This document shows, one piece after another, positions 1 through 6,940 of a stretch of DNA of 64,000 nt. The DNA is taken from NCBI RefSeq assembly GCF_014302995.1, contig NZ_CP060295.1, positions 1,116,001 through 1,180,000 on the forward strand. The letters are read 5' to 3'. The notes under the pieces are model-generated. The model saw only the letters and a program-made list of their open reading frames with translations. It made no database searches and was not told where the DNA came from. This stretch comes from Variovorax sp. PAMC26660 (GTDB taxonomy: Bacteria > Pseudomonadota > Gammaproteobacteria > Burkholderiales > Burkholderiaceae_C). Each line of letters opens with the position of its first letter. Within the stretch, counting starts at the first letter, position 1. The translations under genes and the position numbers were made by a program.

Positions 1-1
1 G

Positions 2-1633
2 ATCACGCTCACCATCAACATCACCGAAGGCCGCAAGTTTGCGATTGCCGGCGTCAAGCTCTCGGGCGACTACCTGGGCCGCGAGGACGAGTTCAAGTCC
101 CTCGTCACCATCCGCCCCGGGGCACCCTACAACGGCGAAGAAGTGGCCGCCACCACAAAAGCCTTCACCGACTACTTCGGCACCTTCGGCTATGCCTTCG
201 CACGCGTGAAGGCCGAGCCCGAGATCGACCGCGCCAACAACCGCGTGGTGATGGTGCTGAAGGCGGAGCCGGCGCGGCGCGTTTACGTGCGGCGGCTCAA
301 CATCGGCGGCAATTCAAAAACGCGCGACGAAGTCATCCGCCGCGAGTTTCGCCAGTACGAAGGCGCCTGGTACGACGGCAACAAGATCAAGCTCTCGCGC
401 GACCGCGTCGACCGCCTGGGCTTCTTCACCGACGTGAACGTCGAGACCACCGAGGTCAGCGGCACACCCGACCAGGTCGACCTGTCGATCAACGTGACCG
501 AAAAACCCACAGGCTCGCTGCAACTGGGCGCCGGCTACTCGTCGACCGACAAGATCTCGCTGACCTTCGGCATCACGCAGGAGAACGTGTTCGGCAGCGG
601 CAACTACCTCGGCGTGCAGGTCAACACCAGCTCGTACAACCGCACGATCTCGCTCACCGCCACCGACCCGTACTTCACGAAAGACGGCATCTCGCGCACG
701 CTGAACGTCTTCCACACCACCACCCGCCCCTACTACGAAGCGGACGGCAACTACAAGCTGGCAAGCGACGGCGGCTCGGTGCGCTTCGGCATTCCCGTGG
801 GCGAGCTGGACACGATCTACCTGGGCATCGGCGTCGAGCGCTATGCCTTCACGCCGGGCAGCAACGGCTCCTACACGCTGGTCAATGGCTCCTATGTCTA
901 CACCGCCACGCCGCAGGCCTACCTCAACTACTTCCAGTGCACGGGCACCGCGCCGAGCGTGGTCTGCACGGGCGATTCCAAGGTGGGCATTCCCGCCACC
1001 GTCGGCTGGTCGCGCGACGACCGCGACAGCGCGCTGGTGCCCACGCGCGGCCGGCTGCAAAGCGCCAACCTCGAGCTGGGCGTGGGCAGCGAGCTGCGCT
1101 ACCTGAAGACCAACTACCAGTACCAGCAGTACTTTCCGCTGTCCAAGCAGTACACACTGGCCGTCAACGGCCAGCTCGGCTATGCCAAGGCGCTGGGCGG
1201 CACCGCGTTCCCGATCTTCAAGAATTTCTACGCGGGCGGCCTGGGCTCCATTCGCGGCTTCGAGCAGAACTCGCTCGGGCCCACCGACGCAGTCACCGCC
1301 GGTGCGCTCGGCGGCACGCGCAAGGCGATCTTCAACATGGAGTTCAGCACACCCTTTCCCGGCGCGGGCAACGACCGCACGCTGCGGCTGTACACCTTCT
1401 TCGATGCAGGCAACGTCTTCGCCGACCGCACCGCGGGCATGACCGACGCGCAATGGAAGGCGCAGAACCGCCTGCGCGCATCGGCCGGCATCGGCATCAG
1501 CTGGATCTCGCCTCTGGGCCCGCTGCGGCTGGCCTACGCGGTGCCGCTGATGTACCAGAAGGCCGACACGGCCAACAACATCGCGGCGGACCGCACGCAG
1601 CGCTTTCAGTTCCAGATCGGAACTTCTTTCTGA
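2..1633 (+). CDS. bamA: BamA-family outer membrane assembly protein, 5' truncated by window
   Basis: This is the last ~543 residues of a BamA/Omp85 protein, the outer-membrane insertase that folds beta-barrel proteins into the outer membrane. The reading frame is open to the window edge. It begins inside a POTRA domain (ITEGRKFAIAGVKLSG, equivalent to POTRA4 of E. coli BamA), continues through POTRA5 (VYVRRLNIGG..., EGAWYDG..., LGFF) and a 16-strand barrel with the conserved loop-6 motif SIRGF. It ends in aromatic Phe, as a beta-signal requires. In most Burkholderiales the housekeeping bamA is followed by skp/ompH, lpxD, fabZ and lpxA; here a response regulator follows after 24 bp, so this may be a second BamA copy. 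Family assignment is secure; its status as paralog is inference. Confidence 0.93.
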   Translation: MTLTINITEGRKFAIAGVKLSGDYLGREDEFKSLVTIRPGAPYNGEEVAATTKAFTDYFGTFGYAFARVKAEPEIDRANNRVVMVLKAEPARRVYVRRLNIGGNSKTRDEVIRREFRQYEGAWYDGNKIKLSRDRVDRLGFFTDVNVETTEVSGTPDQVDLSINVTEKPTGSLQLGAGYSSTDKISLTFGITQENVFGSGNYLGVQVNTSSYNRTISLTATDPYFTKDGISRTLNVFHTTTRPYYEADGNYKLASDGGSVRFGIPVGELDTIYLGIGVERYAFTPGSNGSYTLVNGSYVYTATPQAYLNYFQCTGTAPSVVCTGDSKVGIPATVGWSRDDRDSALVPTRGRLQSANLELGVGSELRYLKTNYQYQQYFPLSKQYTLAVNGQLGYAKALGGTAFPIFKNFYAGGLGSIRGFEQNSLGPTDAVTAGALGGTRKAIFNMEFSTPFPGAGNDRTLRLYTFFDAGNVFADRTAGMTDAQWKAQNRLRASAGIGISWISPLGPLRLAYAVPLMYQKADTANNIAADRTQRFQFQIGTSF

Positions 1634-1657
1634 ATGAAGACCGAAGGAGACACAGCC

Positions 1658-2341
1658 ATGAGCCGCATCCTGCTGGTGGAAGACGGGCGCGACAGCAGCG
1701 CCCGGGTGTTGATGGACCCGCTGCGCAACGCGGGCCACGAGGTCGAGCAGATCGAGGACGGCGCGGCAGCGCTGGACCGCATCCTGAGTTCGCCGCCCGC
1801 GCTCACGCTGCTCGACGTGGCGCTGCCGCACATCGACGGCCTGCGTGTGCTGGAGAAGGTGCGCTCGCACAGCGACCATCCGATCATCATGCTGACGGCG
1901 CGCACGCGCGAGGCCGACCGGCTGCGCGGCTTCGACATGGGCGCCGACGACTACGTGTGCAAGCCCTTCTCGCCCAGGGAAGTGGTGGCGCGCGTCAACA
2001 CCGTGCTGCGCCGCCATGCGCTGCGCCAGTACGCCGCAAAGCCCTCGGCCGCGGTGAACTTCGCCGACCCGCGCGCCGGCGCCTGCCTGGAGGGGCATTC
2101 GCTGGACCTCACGCGCCGCGAACTGTTGCTGCTGCGCGCGCTGTCGCGCGACCCCGGCCGGGTGTTCACGCGCTCGAAGCTGCTCGAAGCCGCGTTCCCC
2201 GAGGCGCTCGACGTGAACGAGCGTGCAGTCGATGGGCACATCAAGAACCTGCGAAAGAAGCTGGCCCAGGTCATGCCTTCGCACGACTGGATCCGCTCGA
2301 TCTACGGCGTGGGCTTCAGCTTTGCCGAACGGCCCGCCTGA
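1658..2341 (+). CDS. OmpR/BaeR-type response regulator
   Basis: Two-domain cytoplasmic regulator of 227 aa: a receiver with acidic pair E8/D9, phospho-acceptor D53, T80 and K102, then an OmpR-type winged helix (from about residue 140) ending in the YGVGF beta-hairpin. An earlier in-frame ATG lies directly behind the bamA stop, but GAAGGAGA at 1643-1650 places the start here. The receiver and C-terminus closely resemble the second regulator downstream (shared GADDYVCKPFSPRE and PSHDWIRS motifs), so the two are paralogs around one kinase. It is probably co-transcribed with the BamA gene. All phosphorylation residues are present, so it should be active. Target genes are unknown; envelope homeostasis is inferred from the neighbours. 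Confidence 0.9.
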   Translation: MSRILLVEDGRDSSARVLMDPLRNAGHEVEQIEDGAAALDRILSSPPALTLLDVALPHIDGLRVLEKVRSHSDHPIIMLTARTREADRLRGFDMGADDYVCKPFSPREVVARVNTVLRRHALRQYAAKPSAAVNFADPRAGACLEGHSLDLTRRELLLLRALSRDPGRVFTRSKLLEAAFPEALDVNERAVDGHIKNLRKKLAQVMPSHDWIRSIYGVGFSFAERPA

Positions 2342-2392
2342 GCCGGCGAAGAGATGCCGCCGGGCCGGCCGGCCGCGATTCTTTGTGGTGTG

Positions 2393-2557
2393 TCATGACG
2401 TTTCCTTCTCGATCGACCCGGGGCTCGGCACGGTCGGCCGCGTGACGCGCGCCTCGGCCCAGCGCACGAGCAGGACCCACGCGTGGGCCACCAGCCAGAA
2501 GCGCAGCACGAGCGACAGCAGCAGGGGCAAATCCGTGTCCGGGTTCATGGCCCGCAT
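2393..2557 (-). CDS. possible small membrane protein (weak)
   Basis: A 54-aa reading frame with one hydrophobic stretch (LPLLLSLVLRFW then LVAHAWVLLVRW) that could form a membrane helix, followed by a polar tail. Not a recognised family. No convincing ribosome binding site is seen; a second ATG lies at 2548. It would be transcribed divergently from the kinase gene. It may be a chance frame in GC-rich DNA. Confidence 0.25.
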   Translation of the reverse strand: MRAMNPDTDLPLLLSLVLRFWLVAHAWVLLVRWAEARVTRPTVPSPGSIEKETS

Positions 2558-2572
2558 TGTGCGTTTTGAATC

Positions 2573-2600
2573 GGGAGAAATATGGGAGAACACTTCTCCC
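2573..2600. promoter_or_regulatory. phased GGGAGAA / TTCTCCC repeats upstream of baeS
   Basis: Three copies of one heptamer: GGGAGAA at 2573 and 2584 (11 bp apart, one helical turn) and the inverted TTCTCCC at 2594. The last two form a perfect 8-bp inverted repeat, TGGGAGAA-cac-TTCTCCCA. Helically phased direct repeats are the usual target of OmpR-type regulators, and the E. coli BaeR box contains TTCTCC. Autoregulation of the baeSR-like genes from here is inference. Confidence 0.5.
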
Positions 2601-2700
2601 AGATTCCTCCTCATTTCGCCCCGAAGATCTACCCCTTGCCTATGACGCCCGCCCGCCCGAAACGCATGTCGCAGAATGCGGCCATGCCTGCCCCGAGCCC

Positions 2701-4299
2701 ATGCCGCGCCTGACCCTTTCCCGCAAGATCTTCCTGGCGCTGGCCGCCATGCTGGTCGTCTTGCTGCTCAGCTTCGCCGGTCTCTCGATCCTTGCGCTGC
2801 AGCGGGGCCTTGGCTCCTACGTGGCCGAGATCGAGATCCGGCGCATGGACTGGCTCGCACAACTGGTGCTCAAGCACTACGTCGCCAACGGCGACTGGAA
2901 GAGCCTGCGCGACAACGACGACACTTGGCACCGCCTGCAGATGGGGCGGCTGGCGGCCACGGCCGATGGCTCCGGAGGCGCCGACGAGCGGCGGCTGCCG
3001 CCCTGGTACAGATACCGCGCGATGCGCGAGGCCGAAGCACAAGCCCAGGCACAGTCGCAGGGAACGCCCGACAACAACAGCGGGCCGCCGCCTCCGCCCC
3101 CTTCATCGCCGCAACTCGACCTGCTGCCCCGCCGGCTGCCGAGCATGCCGCCGCCGTGGTTCTTTCCCGATCCGCGCGAAATGGCGGATTCGATCTTCCA
3201 GCGGCTGGCCGTGCTCGACGCCAAAGGCGTGCGCGTGGTCGGCGCGAGCGTCGACCTGGAGAATGCGGCGCGCCTGCCGATCCGCCGTGGCCGCTCGGTC
3301 ATCGGCTACCTGGCGCTGACACCCATGCAGGCCCTCGAAAGCGAAGCCGACCGCGCCTTCATCGCGCGGCAGTCGGGCGTGATCGTGCTGACCGGCATGT
3401 GCGGCCTGGCCTTTGCGCTGGTGCTTTCATGGCTGCTGGCGCGCCGCTGGTTCAAACCCATCGACGAACTCACGCAGGCCGCGCAGGAAGTGGCGCGCGG
3501 GCGGCTTTCCACGCGCGTCGCGGTGCATGGCTCCGACGAACTCGCCCTGCTCGGCAAGACCTTCAACGACATGGCACAGCGCCTTGACACCGTCGAGGCC
3601 TCGCGCCGCGCCTGGCTGGCCGATGCGGCACACGAGCTGCGCACGCCGCTGGCGGCGATGCGCGCCGAGATCGAGGCGCTGCAGGACGGCGTGCGCAGCT
3701 TCGACGAGCGCACCGCGCTGCGGCTGCACCGGCAGGTGATCCGGCTGGGCCAACTGGTCGACGACCTGCGCAGCAGCATGCGCGAGCCGCAAAGCGACCT
3801 GCTGGCCACCACGGTGTTTCCGCTGTCGCTGCTGAAAGAGGCGCTGGACCACACGCGCGACCGCTTCGCCAAGCGCGACATCGCGGTGGACCGGCGCGCC
3901 ATCGACCTCATCGCGGTCTCGGCGCAGCCGGTGGTCGAAGGCGACGCGCACCGGCTGCACCAGGTGTTCATGAACCTGCTTGAAAACACGCTGTCCTACA
4001 CCGATGCGGGCGGCAAGCTGCGCATCGACGTCACGGTCGAGGGCGCATGGAGCGGCAACCGCCTCACGCTGGTGTTCGACGACAGCGCGCCGGGCCTGCC
4101 CGAGAACGAACTGCCCCGGCTGTTCGACCGCCTGTTCAGGGGCGAGACCTCGCGCAGCCGCGAGTTCGGCGGTTCCGGGCTCGGCCTCTCGATCTGCCGC
4201 GCGACCATCGAGGCGCACGGCGGCACCATCGACGCGTCGGCCTCGCCCCTGGGCGGGCTGCGCCTGACCATCACACTGCCACTGGCCGCATTGCCATGA
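2701..4299 (+). CDS. baeS: BaeS-like sensor histidine kinase
   Basis: Inner-membrane sensor kinase of 532 aa that phosphorylates a partner regulator. TM1 is at about residues 9-31 and TM2 at about 225-246, with a periplasmic sensor region between. A HAMP linker follows, then a HisKA domain with H311 in AAHELRTPL, an N box (N429 in NLLEN) and G boxes (DDSAPGLP, GGSGLGLSI). The periplasmic part carries a proline-rich insert (PPPPPP around residue 140) and Trp/Pro-rich patches, making it longer than E. coli BaeS (467 aa). The first in-frame ATG adjacent to the hydrophobic segment was chosen; the upstream frame reads through non-coding-like sequence. Its stop overlaps the next ATG (ATGA), implying translational coupling with baeR. 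Confidence 0.9.
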   Translation: MPRLTLSRKIFLALAAMLVVLLLSFAGLSILALQRGLGSYVAEIEIRRMDWLAQLVLKHYVANGDWKSLRDNDDTWHRLQMGRLAATADGSGGADERRLPPWYRYRAMREAEAQAQAQSQGTPDNNSGPPPPPPSSPQLDLLPRRLPSMPPPWFFPDPREMADSIFQRLAVLDAKGVRVVGASVDLENAARLPIRRGRSVIGYLALTPMQALESEADRAFIARQSGVIVLTGMCGLAFALVLSWLLARRWFKPIDELTQAAQEVARGRLSTRVAVHGSDELALLGKTFNDMAQRLDTVEASRRAWLADAAHELRTPLAAMRAEIEALQDGVRSFDERTALRLHRQVIRLGQLVDDLRSSMREPQSDLLATTVFPLSLLKEALDHTRDRFAKRDIAVDRRAIDLIAVSAQPVVEGDAHRLHQVFMNLLENTLSYTDAGGKLRIDVTVEGAWSGNRLTLVFDDSAPGLPENELPRLFDRLFRGETSRSREFGGSGLGLSICRATIEAHGGTIDASASPLGGLRLTITLPLAALP

Positions 4300-4994
4300 C
4301 ACGCATCGTCATCGTCGAGGACGAGATCGACATCGCCTCGGTGGTGCAGGACTACCTGCGCCACGCGGGCTACGACACCGCGCACTTCACCGACGGGCAG
4401 AGCGCGCTCGACAGCATCGTCGCCGAGCCGCCCGACCTCACGCTGCTCGACATCATGCTGCCGCGGCTCGACGGCATCGAGGTGCTGCGCCGCGCGCGCG
4501 AACACACGGCGCACCCGATCATCATGCTCACCGCGCGCATCGAGGAGGTCGACCGCCTGCTCGGCCTGGAGCTGGGCGCCGACGACTATGTGTGCAAGCC
4601 CTTCTCGCCGCGCGAGCTGGTCGCGCGTGTGCGCGCCGTGCTGCGGCGCACCGCGCCGGGGGTGGCACCGGGACAAGGCAGCATGCCAGGCGATGCACCC
4701 GGGCTGGTGCTCGACGACGTGCACTGGCGCGCGTCGCTCGAAGGCGAGCCGCTGAACCTCACGCGGCGCGAGTTCGGCCTGCTGCAGGTGCTGTCGCGGC
4801 ATCCGGGCCGCATCTTCTCGCGCGCCCGCCTGCTCGAGCTGGCCTACGATGACACGGTGGACGTGACCGAGCGCGCCATCGACAGCCACGTGAAGAACCT
4901 GCGCCGCAAACTCGGCGCGGTGACGCCTTCGCACGACTGGATACGGTCGGTGTATGGCGTGGGGTTTGCGTGGGAGGCGCCGCTGCCGGCCTGA
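4296..4994 (+). CDS. baeR: BaeR-like response regulator
   Basis: A 232-aa OmpR-family regulator: receiver with VEDE, phospho-acceptor in LLDIMLP and the K in VCKPFSPRE, then a winged-helix DNA-binding domain. The stretch IEEVDRLLGLELGADDY matches E. coli BaeR closely. It overlaps the kinase stop codon by 4 bp. BaeSR systems respond to envelope stress and drive efflux genes such as mdtABC and spy. A linker insert rich in Gly/Ala/Pro sits between the domains. Assignment to the BaeR group is firm; the inducing signal here is unknown. Confidence 0.92.
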   Translation: MTRIVIVEDEIDIASVVQDYLRHAGYDTAHFTDGQSALDSIVAEPPDLTLLDIMLPRLDGIEVLRRAREHTAHPIIMLTARIEEVDRLLGLELGADDYVCKPFSPRELVARVRAVLRRTAPGVAPGQGSMPGDAPGLVLDDVHWRASLEGEPLNLTRREFGLLQVLSRHPGRIFSRARLLELAYDDTVDVTERAIDSHVKNLRRKLGAVTPSHDWIRSVYGVGFAWEAPLPA

Positions 4995-5007
4995 GCGGCA
5001 ACGCCCG

Positions 5008-5835
5008 CTAGCTGTTCAGACCCGAAGCGCGGATCTGCGTCGCGGTTTTCGCCCAGGTCTTCTCCAGCATCCGCGAGAGATACGAACCCGATTCCCACCC
5101 CACCTGCAGTGCGATGGACAACACCGAGTCGCGCGTGTTCTCCAGCAGGTACACGGCGCGCTCCATGCGCCGGCGCTGCAGGTAGGCCAGCGGCGACACG
5201 CCGTACTTCATGCGGAAGATGCGTTCCACCTGCCGGCGCGACAGCCGGTGCTGCTGCGCGAAGGCATCGAGCGACAGCGGCTGCGCGAGATCGCCGTCGA
5301 TGGCCTCGGTCAGCAGCTCGGCCACGAGCAGGGCCGACGAGGGATCGCCATCCGACAGCGGGTTGCCGCTGAGCCGCGCGGCCTCCATGACGAGCGCGCC
5401 GCACAGCGCGTAGTTTTCCCCCGTGCCGGCTTTCGCCGACTCGAGCATCCGCTGCGACAGCGCGCGCAGCGCCGTGCTGCCCGAGCGCATGCCCTGCGCC
5501 GGCCGCTGCACGCCCTGCGCCTGCAGCGCCGTGGCCCACAGCGCGGGATCGACATAGACCGCGACATGCGTCTGACCGCCGGTCAGCGTGGTGGTCGAGT
5601 GCGCGTTGCCCGCCGCGAACCACACGAAGTGGCCGGGCCCCAGGCGCTGCACCTCGCCTTGTGCATCGCCCACGCTGAAGCGGCCCGCGATGGGCACGAA
5701 CAGCATGTCGCAGTCGTGCACGTGCGGCTCGGTGGCGTAGCGGTCGCTGGTGTTCGCCACCATGGTGGCGTCGTGCAAGAGCCGCTCGACAAACAGCGAT
5801 TGGCGGGGTGCCGTCGGGCGGGTGTTCGCGTGCAT
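5008..5835 (-). CDS. AraC-family transcriptional regulator with cupin sensor
   Basis: A 275-aa regulator. The N-terminal half is an AraC-type cupin ligand-binding domain (EPHVHDCDMLFVP, a beta-barrel His motif), and the C-terminal ~100 residues carry two helix-turn-helix units (LSLDAFAQQHRLSRRQVERIF; VLSIALQVGWESGSYLSRM). The ATG at 5835 follows AAGGAGTG and is preferred to an upstream ATG. It converges with baeR, 13 bp apart. It starts right beside a decayed receptor gene and a PhzF-fold gene on the other strand, which it may once have controlled. Ligand unknown. Confidence 0.88.
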   Translation of the reverse strand: MHANTRPTAPRQSLFVERLLHDATMVANTSDRYATEPHVHDCDMLFVPIAGRFSVGDAQGEVQRLGPGHFVWFAAGNAHSTTTLTGGQTHVAVYVDPALWATALQAQGVQRPAQGMRSGSTALRALSQRMLESAKAGTGENYALCGALVMEAARLSGNPLSDGDPSSALLVAELLTEAIDGDLAQPLSLDAFAQQHRLSRRQVERIFRMKYGVSPLAYLQRRRMERAVYLLENTRDSVLSIALQVGWESGSYLSRMLEKTWAKTATQIRASGLNS

Positions 5836-5849
5836 GGTCACTCCTTGTC

Positions 5850-5996
5850 GCATATGACCCGGCACTGCGCGCCGACATGCTCGCCAAGGGCGTGACCCCG
5901 TGGAGCGTGCGGCCCGAGGTGTTCGAGGAACAGATCCGCGGCGACATCAAGCTGTGGGGCAACATCGCCCGCTCGGTCAACGCGAGGGCCGAATGA
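5850..5996 (+). pseudogene. C-terminal remnant of a Bug/TctC-type tricarboxylate-binding receptor
   Basis: About 48 codons encode the typical end of a periplasmic Bug receptor: YDPALRADMLAKGV, then EVFEEQIRGDIKLWGNI and a final NARAE. Members of this family end in a helix of the form 'F..I..E..KWG.VV..A.IRAE'. Everything upstream is gone: the araC gene occupies that position. The stop overlaps the next start (ATGA), so the intact ancestor was translationally coupled to the PhzF-fold gene. The remnant is too short to fold as a receptor. Confidence 0.7.
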
Positions 5997-6940
5997 CGAT
6001 GTCGACGACTTCCGTTTCGCGCGCCCGCGACATCCGCGTCTTCGTGGGCCCCGACAAGGCCATCGGCGGCAACCCCGCGCCAGTCTGGCTCGATGCCGAT
6101 GCGCTCTCCACCGCGCAGATGCAAGAGAACACACGGCTCAGCGGCCACGAGTCCGTCTTCGTGCTGAAGCCGACCACGCCCGCACACCGCCTGCGCATGC
6201 GCTACTTCGTGCCGAACCACGAGATGGAGATGTGCGGGCACGCCACCGTCGCCGCGCTCTGGCTGCTGCACCGGCGCGGCGAATGGGACGGCGCGCCCGT
6301 CGCCATTGAAACGCTCAGCGGCACCGTCACCGGCCGGCGCGTCGATGGCACGGTGCAGATCAGCCAGCCGCGTGCGACGGTGCAGGAGGTGACGCAACCG
6401 TCGCTCGTCGAAGAGATCGCGCAATGCCTGGGCATCGACGTCGATCAGATCGCGGGGCCGGTGCTCAACGCCGCCACCAGCCGCGTCAAGACGCTCTTGC
6501 GTCTGGCAGACACCGCACAACTGCACGCCTTGCGTGTGGACTTTGCGCGTGTCGAATCGCTGTGCGAGCGCCTCGGCTCCACCGGCCTGTATCCCTATGC
6601 CATGTCGCGGAATGAGGCCGACACGGTCAGCGCGCGGCAGTTTCCAAAGTCCTCCGGCTACCCCGAAGACGCAGCCACGGGCATCGCCGCTGCGGCGCTG
6701 GCCTGGGGCCTGCGCCACCTCGGACTGGTCGGCAACGCAGAGCTTTCCGTGACGGTTCGACAGGGAGAAGCGATGGGATCGCCTTCGGCCATCCACATCG
6801 GCCTGCCCTCGGAGGCGATGGCACACGAAGGCTGCTGGGTGGGTGGCGAGGCTTGCGACGCGCAACCGGAAGATTTCCGCTCGCACGCATCTCTCCCCGT
6901 CACTGCCAGCCGAAACGCCGGATGTAGTAGCGCTTCATGA
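5993..6940 (+). CDS. PhzF-fold isomerase/epimerase-like protein
   Basis: A 315-aa cytoplasmic protein of the PhzF/diaminopimelate-epimerase-like fold. It has the GNPAPVW loop, a Glu at about residue 53 at the catalytic position (SGHESVFVL), the MEMCGHATVAA motif and the C-terminal GYPEDAATGIAA anion-binding loop. Length fits the family (260-320 aa). Members isomerise small acids; the substrate cannot be told. It begins inside the stop codon of the Bug remnant, suggesting an old operon for uptake and conversion of an organic acid. The 3' end overlaps the convergent mgtA gene by 41 bp, and the last ~30 residues look unconserved. Confidence 0.85.
   Translation: MTMSTTSVSRARDIRVFVGPDKAIGGNPAPVWLDADALSTAQMQENTRLSGHESVFVLKPTTPAHRLRMRYFVPNHEMEMCGHATVAALWLLHRRGEWDGAPVAIETLSGTVTGRRVDGTVQISQPRATVQEVTQPSLVEEIAQCLGIDVDQIAGPVLNAATSRVKTLLRLADTAQLHALRVDFARVESLCERLGSTGLYPYAMSRNEADTVSARQFPKSSGYPEDAATGIAAAALAWGLRHLGLVGNAELSVTVRQGEAMGSPSAIHIGLPSEAMAHEGCWVGGEACDAQPEDFRSHASLPVTASRNAGCSSAS

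Noticed and set aside
1634..1657. ATG directly after the bamA stop as start of the regulator
   Set aside because: The ribosome site GAAGGAGA lies downstream of it and points to the ATG at 1658, which also gives the normal receiver N-terminus.
314..2284. 656-aa minus-strand open frame
   Set aside because: Antisense shadow of the bamA and response-regulator genes; no recognisable domain.
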